DNA from: Beverwykella pulmonaria | Taxonomy: Eukaryota > Ascomycota > Dothideomycetes > Pleosporales > Melanommataceae | Direction of reading: 5' to 3' | DNA: 64,000 bases | Assembly: GCA_001599595.1 (NCBI GenBank) | Contig: BCHH01000001.1 | Span: 248,001-312,000, forward strand | Shown here: positions 14,337 to 25,854 of the stretch, piece by piece | Layout: each line of letters opens with the position of its first letter | Position numbering within the stretch: the stretch's first letter is position 1 | Notes under the pieces: model-generated | Databases searched by the model: none | Told to the model about the DNA's origin: nothing | The model's input: only the letters and a program-made list of their open reading frames with translations | Made by a program: the position numbers and the translations under genes

Positions 14337-16467
14337 GATTGCGGCAGGTGTGCGCAACGCCGTCCCACGCTGCTGCTGTCGGTTGAGTGAATTTTCTTAG
14401 TGTGTGGCGCCGCAAATCGGCTCCGAGATGGTAAGAACACCGCTTGCCGCCAATGCAGTCTCTCTATGTAGCTGCGCGCGGCGCGGTACGGTGTGTGCTT
14501 GGCCGTTACTTTGTCACGGGAGTGCCACGGCCGCAAGCAAAGATGCAAAGGGGGATCTCTATGATTATGTCCAAGGTAGCGGTTGCGGCTCGGAGGGTTG
14601 GGATGGACAGCCAATCAGCGTATCTCATCGATCAAACACCACACAGAGCATCACATCGCAGAGGCTGAGACTGGAAAAACGCGCTAGAACGCCCATTTGC
14701 TCAGGACGGACAAGCGCTGATCGATTGACTTCAAGGATTCCCGGCATCTCGCAGTGTCGACCGCTCTTGTGCACATCACTCGTAGCCTCATCTAGCTCGG
14801 AACAGCCCAACCGGCCTCTGTGCCGCCGAGGCTGCCAAAAAGGATTAATACCTGCTGCATCTTATCCTCGTAATGACGAGCACAAACGCCTCCGCGGGTT
14901 GCTGCCACGCCCGGTGGCTATCGATCAGGTCCAAATAGTACACTGGCAGGCGTTTCGACAAGCTGCCAGCCTTGGCCCTGGTACTGTCTTTGTACACAAT
15001 TCTCCAGATCGCTTACCACGCCGACCGCGTGCTCTGGGGCTTTTCGCTATCGCGAGCCTGCTTTGCTCTGGCCTTCCGAGTCCCGACAAGTCCCCCTCCC
15101 CCCTTGTCACGCTCTCCGCCATCTTTGGGGCTGACGTGCTCGTCGTTTCGGACGACCAGGAGCCCCAGGACGTGGCGACTGGAAATGCTGTCCCAATTCC
15201 GCTATTGGTGGCGGACGGGCATTCTGAATCATATTCTGGGCCTCTGCAATCCCTCGAATTGCCTGCGCCGCCCAAGGTGTTTGAAGATGATTGCAGCATT
15301 ACTAACCCCCGAATCCCATAGATGGCTAAAGGGCAGAAGGAAGACAGCAGTTCGGCGGCAAATGCAAAACACACGCGTTTGCGAGCCATGGCCCCACGGT
15401 TGTGACCACTGACCGGCTGATACTGCGGCCATGATCAACAAACAATCTCCACCCAATTGCAGGGACTCGCGCGCAGGCCTCGCGAATCACACCTTGCGTG
15501 ACAAGCAACCGGCCGGCGACATCGTGGTAGACTATTTTGGGTGCAGCTGGCAGCGCGAGGGGTCTGGTCCTGTTCGCAGAGACTAGCTCCTGACGCCTTG
15601 ATTGTTGTTGTTGTTGCTCTGCGCCGTCATGGCCAGCAGCGTCGTAGCTTGCCCGAGTACCACGGCAGCTGGGGGCGTGTCTGCGAGGGCGACGCCGATG
15701 CAGAGGCCGCGCAGCAGAGCGCGCTGGAGCGGGCAATTGCACAGCGAGCGTGTCAATGAACGATGAATGCAGGCTGACCCCGTGACCGTGGTAATGTTTT
15801 GACATTCCACCGTCAAACTAATTCATCGGCGTCCCATCTCGCTAAGGCCAGGCCGGGAAGCCCTGCGATGCAGATCCCAGAAAGCAAGCCAGCCAGCAAC
15901 GGATTTCTTCTGCTCTCCCTTCGCTTCTTCCTCCTTCACCTCTGCCTCCGTCCAACTACGGGTGCCCTCCACCCTCCTCACTTGCTCTGTGGTGCAGCTT
16001 GTGTTCTGAGCAGCCGACCGCGCCCCTCCTTACCCGTCCCTCACTCCATGGTCAACCCTCTCCTCGACATGCCATAATGCCCACCGCGTTGTCACGAGAG
16101 CCCAGTCGAGTGAGCCTTCCCCGGCGGCTTGGTCTATAATCGAGAATGAAAACTGTTCCATCGGTAACTACCTCTATTTCTTCCATCTGCGAGCCTGCGG
16201 GTCGCATCCTCACCACACGCCCTTGCATTGTTTCGACGCCGCCGTCTCTGCACCCGAGAGCGGCGGCGGCTTGCTTCTCTCGTCAAATATAGCTCGCATT
16301 CACGTCCCACAGAGTGCTATGACTGACTCATTATCGGGATATAGCTTTGTGCAACTGCCACTGTCGTTGGTGTATCTGCTGTTGGCCTGTCTTTTGGTCG
16401 CGAGCATCCCCTCGACCGCCCTAACAAGAGAAAAGCAGCCCCAGCGCGAGACCTCAATCGCAGGCCA
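14337..16467. other. 2.1-kb GC-rich divergent intergenic region
   Basis: Lies between the starts of GCN20 and the 1087-residue gene. An open frame of 305 codons (14404-15321, +) begins at GTG and has no domain, coding rhythm or introns; I treat it as chance. The region probably holds two promoters and a long 5' leader. Confidence 0.45.
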
Positions 16468-19400
16468 ATGTCTGCTGTCGTACAGACCTCTGTAGCGACA
16501 AACGCCCCCCACGCCTTCAGTTCCCCTATACCGTCCTCCACCTCCTCTCGCGTCCCTGTTGCGACTCGACTCAATCACGATGGACGGCACCAACGTCGGA
16601 TTGTAAGGAAAATAACCAGCGTCGACACCTCTCTGCACCCGCCTACTGTTAACGGCTATACTACACCTAGCGATTTTGATGTTGATGAGATTGACTTTAC
16701 GACGCGTGTACCAACAAGGAGAGCATCGTGGATAAAACGCTTGTCAATAACAATGTCGAATTCGCAGCACTCGAGCCGAAACTCGAGTCCGGGCCCAATG
16801 TCTCCGTCCGTGTCTTGCTCCAATGGTTCAATGGCCTTCTCCCACGATGGCTCGACTGCTCCCATAGTCGGCAAACGATCGCCCTCTCCGCTACCCCCAA
16901 ACAAGCTCGTAAAACGGTCATCGTCGGTACGTGTGTCTCGGGAGCCACTCATTCAAGGCTCTGGATCCCGCCTGCCTTCGCTCCGCCGTCCAGCAACCAG
17001 TCACCAGAGATCGGCCACACTCCATCAGCACACTGCGCTAATGGACATGCCTCTCGAGGAGCAACCACTGCCGTCGAGATCTGACACTGATGTGGAATAC
17101 GCCCAATTCTTCAGAGCAAAGGTGGCCAAGGAGAAGACGCTGTCAAAGCGAAGAGGCTCTGTAGCCAATGTAAAAAGCTTGAAGAGAATATTCCCAGATG
17201 AGAAGCACAAGCCGACGTTACTGCTCGCAAAATCCGTTTCGGCAGGAGTTGATGAGCCTGATGAAATGTCCAGTGAAGACGGCGAAAGCGTGTTCTTTGT
17301 AAGTAGACCCGGCACGCCCATGGGCATCACTGCCGTCATCGAAACCACAACCGACGCTTCCAACGCAGTCGAGAGCAAACCGTACCGTGGTCGACAGTCT
17401 GTGGACGCCACTGACGATACCGCACGGCCCCGGCGCTCTTTCTCCATTACCGACTTCCTCTCGACAAGCACTGCCAAGAAGGAACGGATCTCGAAATTAT
17501 CTGGCGCGAAGCTGGCTCGCAAGTCAAGTCAAAGAGTGAGCTCTGCACCCCTTCCTTCGATGGGCAAAAGGCCCATTAGCACTGCACACGGAGAATCGAC
17601 CACGGCTTCAGCGCGGCGCGATTTGACGGAACCCGCTCTTGTTCGACGCGAAATTTCCACGTCCAGCGGACCCTTCTCAACAGGCAGCCCTCAAAATGGA
17701 TTACTTGGTGGTTCTTCTTCATCGTCATCACCATTGCCTGCATTATCATCGCAGCGTCCTGGTATAACGGCAGAACACACCCCGGCGTCAATGCATCAAA
17801 GCGACGTTAAGCCGGCCACCCCGGTAAGCACCAATCACGTACCGCCATCACCGACCCTACCTCACACGGGAGGGCGACCGTCCCGTCATTCTGTTGCTCC
17901 GTCAGAACAGGCATCTACATTGGTCGGATCGGATAACGAGGCTCGTGGTGTGGGATCTGGCGACGAGGACGACGCAGACGTCCAAAGTGAGACGGTGTTT
18001 GATTCGCTGCGCACTGGCGCAACCAGAAGCACTTCAGGTGCTCGTGGTCCTCGCATTGAGACAATATTTGACGAGTCTCCCCCGTCAAAGGTTAAAGTCA
18101 CCGCTTTACGAGACTTACTTCCCAAAGGAACCTTCCGGGAGCAGACCATCGATGGGGCTCCCGGACAACAAAGCATAGCCGAAGAAGAGGAGAGCATATC
18201 AACCCCGGTGCGAACAGTTGTGCCAGAGCGATCCATCCACGAGTCACCGAGCCTAACACGAGGGCTGTCCGCTCCTCTGTTCCCCAACTTGATATCATCC
18301 TCGCCCCCGGACATGCCAAAACCGCTCTCGCTTGGAACTCTAGAATGGGACTCTCGGACTGATGACGACGACGATAGCAGTCGCTGGTCAGTCGACGAGG
18401 AAGAGGAGGAAGACTCGTGGGGTGATTTGCCTACCCGCGCGCCAGCCACGATGATGGCCACGCCCGTGCCGCTTGGGCGCCACAACCCGCGACTGCTCGC
18501 TTCTGGATCTAGTCCGAAGCCACATTCTCCACAACATCTCGTCATTGACCATTGCGATAGGGACGCGCGAAGTAGCATATTTGATTGGTCAGAACAGCAA
18601 CCCGCCGATAAAAGCGCGGGCAATCGTACGCCGCCACGTCCTCGGACTGTACATGGGAAAAAGGACGCAGACCGCAGAGGGAGTCGCTCAGTCGGTCGTC
18701 GCGCGCCCAGTGGGTTGCACGCTCGCAGTCAAAGTGTGCCAGTTGTCCCAGATGCTGCTGGCAAACGTAGCACGGTGGTCACCAACAAATTCGGCACTTG
18801 GGGCGTGGGAAGTAAAGGGGTAACCGAAGACTGGAACGATGATTTTGACTTTTCGGATCTACACGAGCGGCCCGCCGCAGAAGGCGCAGCTGAATCACAA
18901 CGGATTGACAGCGGTACAGCCATGGTTGTACCCAAAAATATTCAAGAGCAACAGAGCAACGTTCTCGCAAACATTGGCCTCTTGCGAGAATGGGGCCTGC
19001 TCATTGAGGAACTCAAAGAGCAGAGGATGCGAGCCATCGCGCTCGACATCCTCGAAGGTCCACACGCAGGCATGTGGGAAGAGGTGGATGCCATGATAGA
19101 CCTCGCAGATCAGGAGGCGGAACACGACGGTGTTCATCGCCTATCGCCGCCCTCATCTCCCGGATTTGACGAGGACGCTTTTGATGACGTGTCGGGCTCC
19201 AGTCCCAATCACGGTCGGGGCAGGCACACGTCGGGGTTAGCGAGCGAAGCGCTTGGCAGGAATCACGCCGCACCTGTCTCTCAGCCCAACCGACCGAGGA
19301 GAAAGTCAATACTTCCCCCGAACGGTGACATTTTTGGACCGCAATCGTCGCCCGTCCCTTTCTCAGCTCGACATGGATCACCTATTATCGCATCAGATCC

Positions 19401-19731
19401 AAGGCCTATCATCACACGGCCTCGCAAGGACTCGGAAGCGAAAGCGCGTTTCGTAATAGAATCGCTACAGAAGAAAAGGAGCACACACGAGCCAGTCACC
19501 GAATCACAGCCGACTCCCACGACGAAAAAAGTTCCGTTCGATACTGCGACGCTCCGACGCATCGTTCCCTACGTAAACACGTTGACGCGGAAAGTGAAGG
19601 ATGCATTGAGAGAAGCAGAAGGGCTCTACTCGAGTCCCAGTACGAGCCCTAGAGACCCACATTTCAGCAGGATGTTTTCTCCAACCGACAACGACATAGC
19701 CACGCAAATGAAACTAATGACGGTCATGTAG
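16468..19731 (+). CDS. Large Ser/Pro-rich, mostly disordered protein of unknown function
   Basis: One uninterrupted frame of 1087 codons from the ATG at 16468. Most is low-complexity Ser/Thr/Pro with basic patches (phosphorylation-type regulation is plausible). The more ordered part is near residues 770-870: GTWGVGSKGVTEDWNDDFDF followed by a helical block beginning NIGLLREWGLLIEELKEQ and an acidic stretch with EVDAMIDLADQEAE. A second conserved-looking helix lies at the C-terminus (FDTATLRRIVPYVNTLTRKV). The acidic W-D-D-F motif recalls cytokinesis regulators of the Byr4/Bfa1 type, but this is a weak impression. No signal peptide or membrane segment. Confidence 0.75.
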   Translation: MSAVVQTSVATNAPHAFSSPIPSSTSSRVPVATRLNHDGRHQRRIVRKITSVDTSLHPPTVNGYTTPSDFDVDEIDFTTRVPTRRASWIKRLSITMSNSQHSSRNSSPGPMSPSVSCSNGSMAFSHDGSTAPIVGKRSPSPLPPNKLVKRSSSVRVSREPLIQGSGSRLPSLRRPATSHQRSATLHQHTALMDMPLEEQPLPSRSDTDVEYAQFFRAKVAKEKTLSKRRGSVANVKSLKRIFPDEKHKPTLLLAKSVSAGVDEPDEMSSEDGESVFFVSRPGTPMGITAVIETTTDASNAVESKPYRGRQSVDATDDTARPRRSFSITDFLSTSTAKKERISKLSGAKLARKSSQRVSSAPLPSMGKRPISTAHGESTTASARRDLTEPALVRREISTSSGPFSTGSPQNGLLGGSSSSSSPLPALSSQRPGITAEHTPASMHQSDVKPATPVSTNHVPPSPTLPHTGGRPSRHSVAPSEQASTLVGSDNEARGVGSGDEDDADVQSETVFDSLRTGATRSTSGARGPRIETIFDESPPSKVKVTALRDLLPKGTFREQTIDGAPGQQSIAEEEESISTPVRTVVPERSIHESPSLTRGLSAPLFPNLISSSPPDMPKPLSLGTLEWDSRTDDDDDSSRWSVDEEEEEDSWGDLPTRAPATMMATPVPLGRHNPRLLASGSSPKPHSPQHLVIDHCDRDARSSIFDWSEQQPADKSAGNRTPPRPRTVHGKKDADRRGSRSVGRRAPSGLHARSQSVPVVPDAAGKRSTVVTNKFGTWGVGSKGVTEDWNDDFDFSDLHERPAAEGAAESQRIDSGTAMVVPKNIQEQQSNVLANIGLLREWGLLIEELKEQRMRAIALDILEGPHAGMWEEVDAMIDLADQEAEHDGVHRLSPPSSPGFDEDAFDDVSGSSPNHGRGRHTSGLASEALGRNHAAPVSQPNRPRRKSILPPNGDIFGPQSSPVPFSARHGSPIIASDPRPIITRPRKDSEAKARFVIESLQKKRSTHEPVTESQPTPTTKKVPFDTATLRRIVPYVNTLTRKVKDALREAEGLYSSPSTSPRDPHFSRMFSPTDNDIATQMKLMTVM

Positions 19732-21092
19732 ATTCAAAAGCTACGATGTACGGAGAATTGTGAGGGTACTGGTCTTTCCTTGAGTAGTGCTTTGGTTACG
19801 ACAAACAACAAAAGTTCTGGCAGGCCAAAAGTTCCTTCTGGGGTCTATTTTTCTCTTCTGGATTAGCGTTCGAGCGGTCAACTCGAGGACTTTGCCTTCA
19901 TCCACGTGTATTTTTTTTTTATTGCTGCATCGGTTACCTGGATCGTTTCCTGCATTTGGGTCGGATTTTGCGTCTCCTGTTCTTGTTAGTATCGACCTTG
20001 CGCATCCGTTGTGCCTCTCGCGATTGGTTGTTGGGTGCAACAACATTTTCTCTTGTTGAAGCAGGTGCATACGGCGTTTCGGCTGGCGGGTGAGATTATT
20101 GCGACTTGGAAAAAGCCAGGGCTCGGATTGCGCGAGCCTAACGGAGCTTTGCGGTCATGTACAAAATGGGTTTGTCTCATTTGAATGGATGGTTCTTACT
20201 AGACGGCCCTCAAACCATTGCATTGCAGCTTGCAGTTTCCTCAGGCCATGAAATCAGAAAGCTTGGATATTGTTAATTGCTGACCCAATTGCTGTGTGCG
20301 TGTTGAGACGTTGAGAAATTTTCTTCCCGTCCCATGTCGATAGGCTCGATGCTATTATACCGGCCCCCAAGGGCCTTCCTGGGTTTGTGGAAGGGAGTGC
20401 CCTGATGGAGGCGTTGGCCGTGATACACGGGCTCGGGGCAAAGTCTTCCCTCTGTAGGGTGCGGATATCCGTGCTGCTTATGGCGGCGGTTCGCATTTAT
20501 TGCTGTTCTGGAAAAGCAACGAGGTAGGTGAGACGTGGAACATTCATATGGAAAATGGAAGTGTTTCGTGACAATTGCCGTCACCAGATGTCGACATGTT
20601 TAACCCCAGAGTTTGATGCATGCACTCCGCAATCGCACCTCCAGCATTTGCCAACCCTTCCCCAATACAACATGCTCGGCTATCGGGCAAGGCGCGTGCA
20701 AACGGCCGCGTTCCCAAGATATGGCCCAGACCACCGGTTCGGCATCGCCACCTCTGTCAATGCGGCCGTTGAAACGATGCGCGTTTGGCTTTCGCAGGCA
20801 GCTCTTCGATGACGCAGTGCAGGAGCGGCAGACGTTCAAGGAAGGAATGCAAGGCAATTCACCTGCGTACGCGCCTTAGAGACACACGGATTCCAATCCA
20901 GCAACGGCCCTATAACCACACGATTATAAAAATCGTCTCGTATATTGTCACGTCGGCACGATCCTCCCCGGCTTGGATTGAACCTTGGGCTCCCTGGGAA
21001 CACATCCTCTAACCGTCAATTTGTACCTGCATCGCTTTTTTTCGCGTCCCCTGTCTTCCCCGCTCGTCTCCAGCCGCCGCCGTATATTCAAT
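19732..21092. other. Intergenic between Ser-rich gene and PQQ dehydrogenase
   Basis: No supported gene; short frames on both strands only. The last 150 bases form the upstream region of the dehydrogenase gene. Confidence 0.45.
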
Positions 21093-22697
21093 ATGGTCTG
21101 GTTGAAAAGCACGCTGGCCGCGACCCTTTTCTATATTGCAGGCGTCAGTGCTCAGAGCTCGACAACTGCGGCTGCATGCTCGAGCACCATTGCACCTCGG
21201 CACGCGCCGTCAGTCGCCCCCGGATACAGTGTCCAGGTCGTAGCTTCGGGGCTGAGGGATCCAAGGGCCATTCTCTTTGATTCGAGCGGGCATTTACTAG
21301 TGGTGCAGCAGGGGTATGGAATTTCTGCTCTTAACCTGACGGACGATGGGCGGGCGTGCATAAGGGCCGGGAAACCCATAGACATTATCGTTGATAAGGC
21401 GGTGAGTTGTGATCCATTATCACAATTGTGACTCCAGACTTGACATACATATGTACATATCTCTAACGCTGGAGACAGTTCAACCATGGAATCGAGCTGT
21501 CGGCCGACGGGAACACTCTCTATGCTTCCTCTCCCTCGGCCGTGTACTCTTGGGACTACAACGCCAATGAAGCCAGAAACACCTCTGGGCCGCGCGAGCT
21601 CATCGGCCAGATGGGCGCCGCGGATGGCCATGTTACGAGAACACTACTACTCTCAAAACAGGCCCAAGGAATGCTTCTGGTCAGCAGGGGTAGCATGTCC
21701 AATCTAGATTCCGCCGCACTAGATATCTCGACTGGCGTGTCGACAATCAAGGCTTTCAACATTTCAAATGTGACGTCGACGCCCTACAGCTTCGCCCAAG
21801 ATGGCCTGCTGCTAGGCTGGGGCCTCCGGAACTCTGTTGGCGTTGCCGAAGATCCTGCTACGGGGGGTATTTACTCGGTTGAAAACAGTGTCGACGATTT
21901 CGTCCGCGAAGGACAGAATAAACACCAGAATAACCCCGGTGAAGAGATGAACTTCCACGGGTATCTGAATGGCACTCGGACCGACGAGCAAGGTGGGAAC
22001 TATGGATACCCATCATGCTACGCTGCGTGGGATGTGTCTTCCATACCTCAGAACGAGGGAATAGAGGTCGGAACACAGTTTGCCATTGGGTATCAAAACT
22101 CCACGCTCAATGATACCTTCTGTCGTGAAAACCGAATAGCGCCTCGTCTTACATTTCCTGCTCACACTGCACCTCTAGATATAAAATTCAACAGCAATGG
22201 ATCTACAGCGTGGGTCACCTTCCACGGCTCATGGTACCATAACCCTTCTCCCAATATCCTACTCTTTGCTAACTAGTACTCACAGGAACCGCGACAGCCC
22301 CATCGGCTACAAACTCAGCGCCATTCCCTTCACCTCCGGCAGCCCCACCGTGCCCTCCACATCCAACACATCCACTATCGACGTCCTCACCAACCCGGAC
22401 CTCTCGAAATGCCCCGACGAATGCATCCGCCCCGTAGGCCTAGCCTGGGATACCCAAGGCCGACTCTTCATGAGCTCCGATGCCACGGGCGAGATCTTCG
22501 TTGTGGTTAGGAATGACGGGGGGAGTGTGAATGACGCGAGTTCTACCAGTGGATTACCACCTACGAGCACTGGGTCGACGCCTGCAGGGAGCTCGACAGC
22601 GGCGGCGGCGGTAGTGGGTGCGTTTGGAGGCGGTCGGGGGAGTGTTGCCAACGTCGTGGCTGTAGTGGCGTTTGTTATGGCGTTGCCGTTAGCGTGA
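21093..22697 (+). CDS. Secreted PQQ-dependent sugar (pyranose/sorbosone) dehydrogenase, AA12-like, GPI-tailed
   Basis: Exons 21093-21401, 21479-22233 and 22286-22697 give 491 residues. The N-terminus (MVWLKSTLAATLFYIAGVSA) is a signal peptide. The body is a six-bladed propeller of the soluble quinoprotein glucose/sorbosone dehydrogenase family: GYSVQVVASGLRDPRAILFD, FNHGIELSADG, LLLGWGLRNSVGVAEDP, NNPGEEMNFHG, GGNYGYPSC, FPAHTAPLDIKF, TFHGSWNRDSPIGYKL, RPVGLAWDTQGRLFMSSD. Such enzymes oxidise sugars using PQQ, and in fungi they can feed electrons to lytic polysaccharide monooxygenases. There is no haem domain. A Ser/Thr linker and a hydrophobic Ala/Val tail suggest GPI anchoring. Confidence 0.9.
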
Positions 22698-24375
22698 GAG
22701 GGTTGAAATATTAAATAGATGTAATTGTAATCTCGAAAAACTTTTCGTTACGCTCATAATCTTTACACTTGAGCCAAACTGTTGATCAATGGAGATAGCA
22801 ATCCAGAAGCAATAGCAGCTTAAAAAAACAGCTAACCTCTCCAAGGGAAAGCCACCAGCAAACTGCACTGTGAAATCTAAAAGCCCCCTTGCAAGTACAC
22901 ATATGCCTCATGCTCTCCCTTTCAAAGCCCTGCTTGTCGCCTCATCCGCCAACTACTACCCACTCCTCTATACAAAGCTTTCTAACGATTCAGGCTTCAT
23001 CATCTCAGGAAGCACCCTACATTTCACCATGCTACTGCTTCTTTAACATGTCCCTATCTGGCAGATGCAGCAGTGTATAATTTAGTTCCCTTCATAACAA
23101 GAGCTGGCTGTTCCACGTACTGTACTGAAGACGCTCAGCGCGGACGATGGAGATTGTTAAGTATTAGATAGATAGGCTAAACTGAGCAAAGTAAAAGAGA
23201 TATATGCAAGTCAGTGCCATGGGACGAGTATGCAAAGAGGCCGGAAAACTTCCTCAGACAGAGAAACCAAAGTTGCTGCCAGGAGTAAGCATGTGCGAAT
23301 CAAAGTCTTCCGTAATCCAGTGCCGAGAATGAGGTGTTTTCCCTATCCAAGAGCTAGCAAATCTGTTGCCAAAGTATTTTTATGGGTTATTTGCATAAAT
23401 ATCCAGACGATTGGTGTGTAGGCTATAAATGAAAAGCTGGAATGAATAAATGTAGGAAGCGAAAAGGACTAATGAGTAACCCCGTGTTATATGGACATGG
23501 CCAACGCCAAAATTTAACAAACTGATGGGAAAATGTCCGACGAGCACATAGAGAAAAGGGGGCCCCCTAAATGGAGCACGCCAAGATGCCGTATGAATGT
23601 TAAGTGACAATACACTGACAGCGTAGAGCTGTACGAAAAGACGCTGATGGTGGTAATGGCTGCAGGCATGGTCTTAAAAAAAGGCTCATTCAGCGGCGTC
23701 GTGGTTTTCGTTGTCGAACTCCGGGCCGCTGTCGACAGCCCATAGAAGGAAGGGGAAAGAAGGCAATAAGAAGTCAAAAAACCAACCCAGCGCTAACCAG
23801 ATCTACTCTGCCTTACACTGTGCTCTAGGAAAGAAATCCCGAATATGGAGAGTCTCGATGTGGTGACCTGCCTGTCAGTGCTTGAGTGTGTTGCAGTTTT
23901 GTCGTCTCCACAGCGAAACCCCACTTTCATCTCCCACACCGCTCCAAGCCTGATGCCCATTCAAGGCCGAGTCGAAGCGAGTTAGATGTTTCGTGCTAGA
24001 TTTCCGAAGAATTTGCCTTACATGATGATCCGGGGGCCTCCAATGCTTAAAAAAGACGCGGTAATTGAAGGAATCGATGATCTGTAATTTAAAGGGGAAA
24101 TGAGGGACGTGAGACATGGTTGATGGCGCAGTGTCAACCTAGGTATGAACATTGTGAACTTTTTTTTGGATTTGAGATCTTTCTTATCCATCGCTCTATT
24201 CCAGGCTTCCAAAAATGGCCCCCGCTCCCGGAAAGCAAGTAGAATCAGCATGTTTGCTATGCTGGCCAGATCCCAATACTCCCATCTTCCGCTCCAGCTT
24301 CCGGGAAACTCCAGGTGCTGTGTTTCGTACTATATGTCTCTTTTACAGGAGGAACAAGTTCGACATGTCATTGCA
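22698..24375. other. Intergenic between PQQ dehydrogenase and SEC13
   Basis: Convergent 3' flanks; AT-rich, with scattered short frames and no supported gene. Confidence 0.45.
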
Positions 24376-25702
24376 TTACTCCTCAATCGTCTTAACACAC
24401 TCCCATCCTCCGCTCAATCTCTCTTTCCACAGGCTGACACGGTTGTCGCCGGTACTGACAGCCAGCACGTTTCCGCTCAGACTCCAGCTCACGCGCCAGG
24501 CGACCGCTTCGACGTTGAGAGTTGTAGACTTCCAGTCCCCTGAATGTTATTAGCGACATTATGTGCACTGGTACCTAATGAACTTACGGAGATCCGAAGA
24601 GGTCCAGATCCGGACCGTCTTGTCCTGAGAAGCGGATGCGATATATGATTTGGAAAGTACGGTAGGCGACCAGGCGACGTCGCGCACCCAGTCGGTATGT
24701 CCGGGGAGAGTTGTGAGTTGGTTGTATGCACCCTGGTCAGGCGAGTACTCCCACAGTTTCACCTGACAATCGCTGCCTCCTGTCACAAATCGCCTCGCTG
24801 CACCAGGGCTGTTCCCACTCGCACCCATCATCTGCCCTGGTGCCACAGATGGAGCCCATGACACACTGTTCACGCCCGATCCACAGGCCTGGAATACCTG
24901 GTGTGACCAGTTGTTGTCCTTGAATTCGAGAACAGAGACGTTGCCGTCGGAGGAAGCGCAGGCAAGGAGGCAGCCGACCTCGTGGGGAGCCCAAGCGACG
25001 AGGTTAACGCTGGCGTTGTGGAGAGCAACTTCGTAGATCTTTTGCCATTGGTTGGCGGATTCCTTCCAGATGAAGACTTTGCCGTCGTAAGAGGAGGAGG
25101 CGAGTATGTTTCCGTACTTGGGGTGAGCCTATTCGAAATCTGTCAGCACCCATCCACGCCATGGCTGTGAGAGAATAAGAGATTGGGGCTTACCCATGCT
25201 ACACACCACACTGCTCCCTCATGTCTATGTCCACATCGTTAGCAGGAAGAAGACAGCAGGGGGGCAACATACCCCTTCAGAGTCTCAACCAGCCTATGCG
25301 TTTCACCCTCGACCTCGAATATCTTGATCGTCTTGTCGGACGAGCATGTTGCTAACCGTCGGCCATAGTAGTCTAGTACCGCATCGTGCTGCTCGTCGTT
25401 AGCCTCAATCGAGAGGAGGTCAACGACACCGTTCAGCGCCATCTTTCAAGTCTGCAGGAACGTGCAGTTTCGAAGGTGTCGGTGGGCGTGGTGGTGGAGG
25501 TGAAGGACATACAATCATGCCGTCGTGGCCGGAATTCGTTATTACGTTTGCCTGGAAAGCGCGTTAGCGGGTGAAGTTCGGGAAAGCGCGTGTGGCCGGG
25601 GGGTGCCTGCCATTGTAGTTTTGTGAGGGTGCTGAGGGAGGAAAGCTTTTGTGAGAGGTTGCTGGAGAAGGCGCAATGTGGAATACACTGGCGGACGGAC
25701 AT
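24376..25702 (-). CDS. SEC13: SEC13, WD40 protein of the COPII coat and nuclear pore
   Basis: Exons in phase: 25551-25513, 25388-25273, 25224-25194, 25128-24588 and 24539-24376. These encode 296 residues beginning [25 protein letters not shown], the family hallmark, with WD repeats such as [29 protein letters not shown] and AVAWRVSWS. Sec13 pairs with Sec31 in the outer COPII coat and also serves the Nup84 and SEA complexes. The first exon is uncertain: the frame before 25551 soon meets a stop, and the nearest suitable ATG is at 25702 (Met-Ser) with a non-consensus donor. The outer limit is therefore provisional; the rest is firm. Confidence 0.93.
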
Positions 25703-25854
25703 GGAGCTTAGGTGCGCTGCGGTGGCCTCTGTTCGTGCAGGGGTAGGAGCCACGATGAGATTAGATTAGATCTTTCCAGGCGCTTAGTAATCGAACCACC
25801 ACTTCGTCCTTCGCATCTGCCGGATGACATTGCTTACATTCGCCCTCGTCAAAT

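Noticed and set aside
14404..15321. 305-codon plus-strand frame between GCN20 and the Ser-rich gene
   Set aside because: Starts at GTG, has no domain or signal, lies in GC-rich DNA where long chance frames are common.
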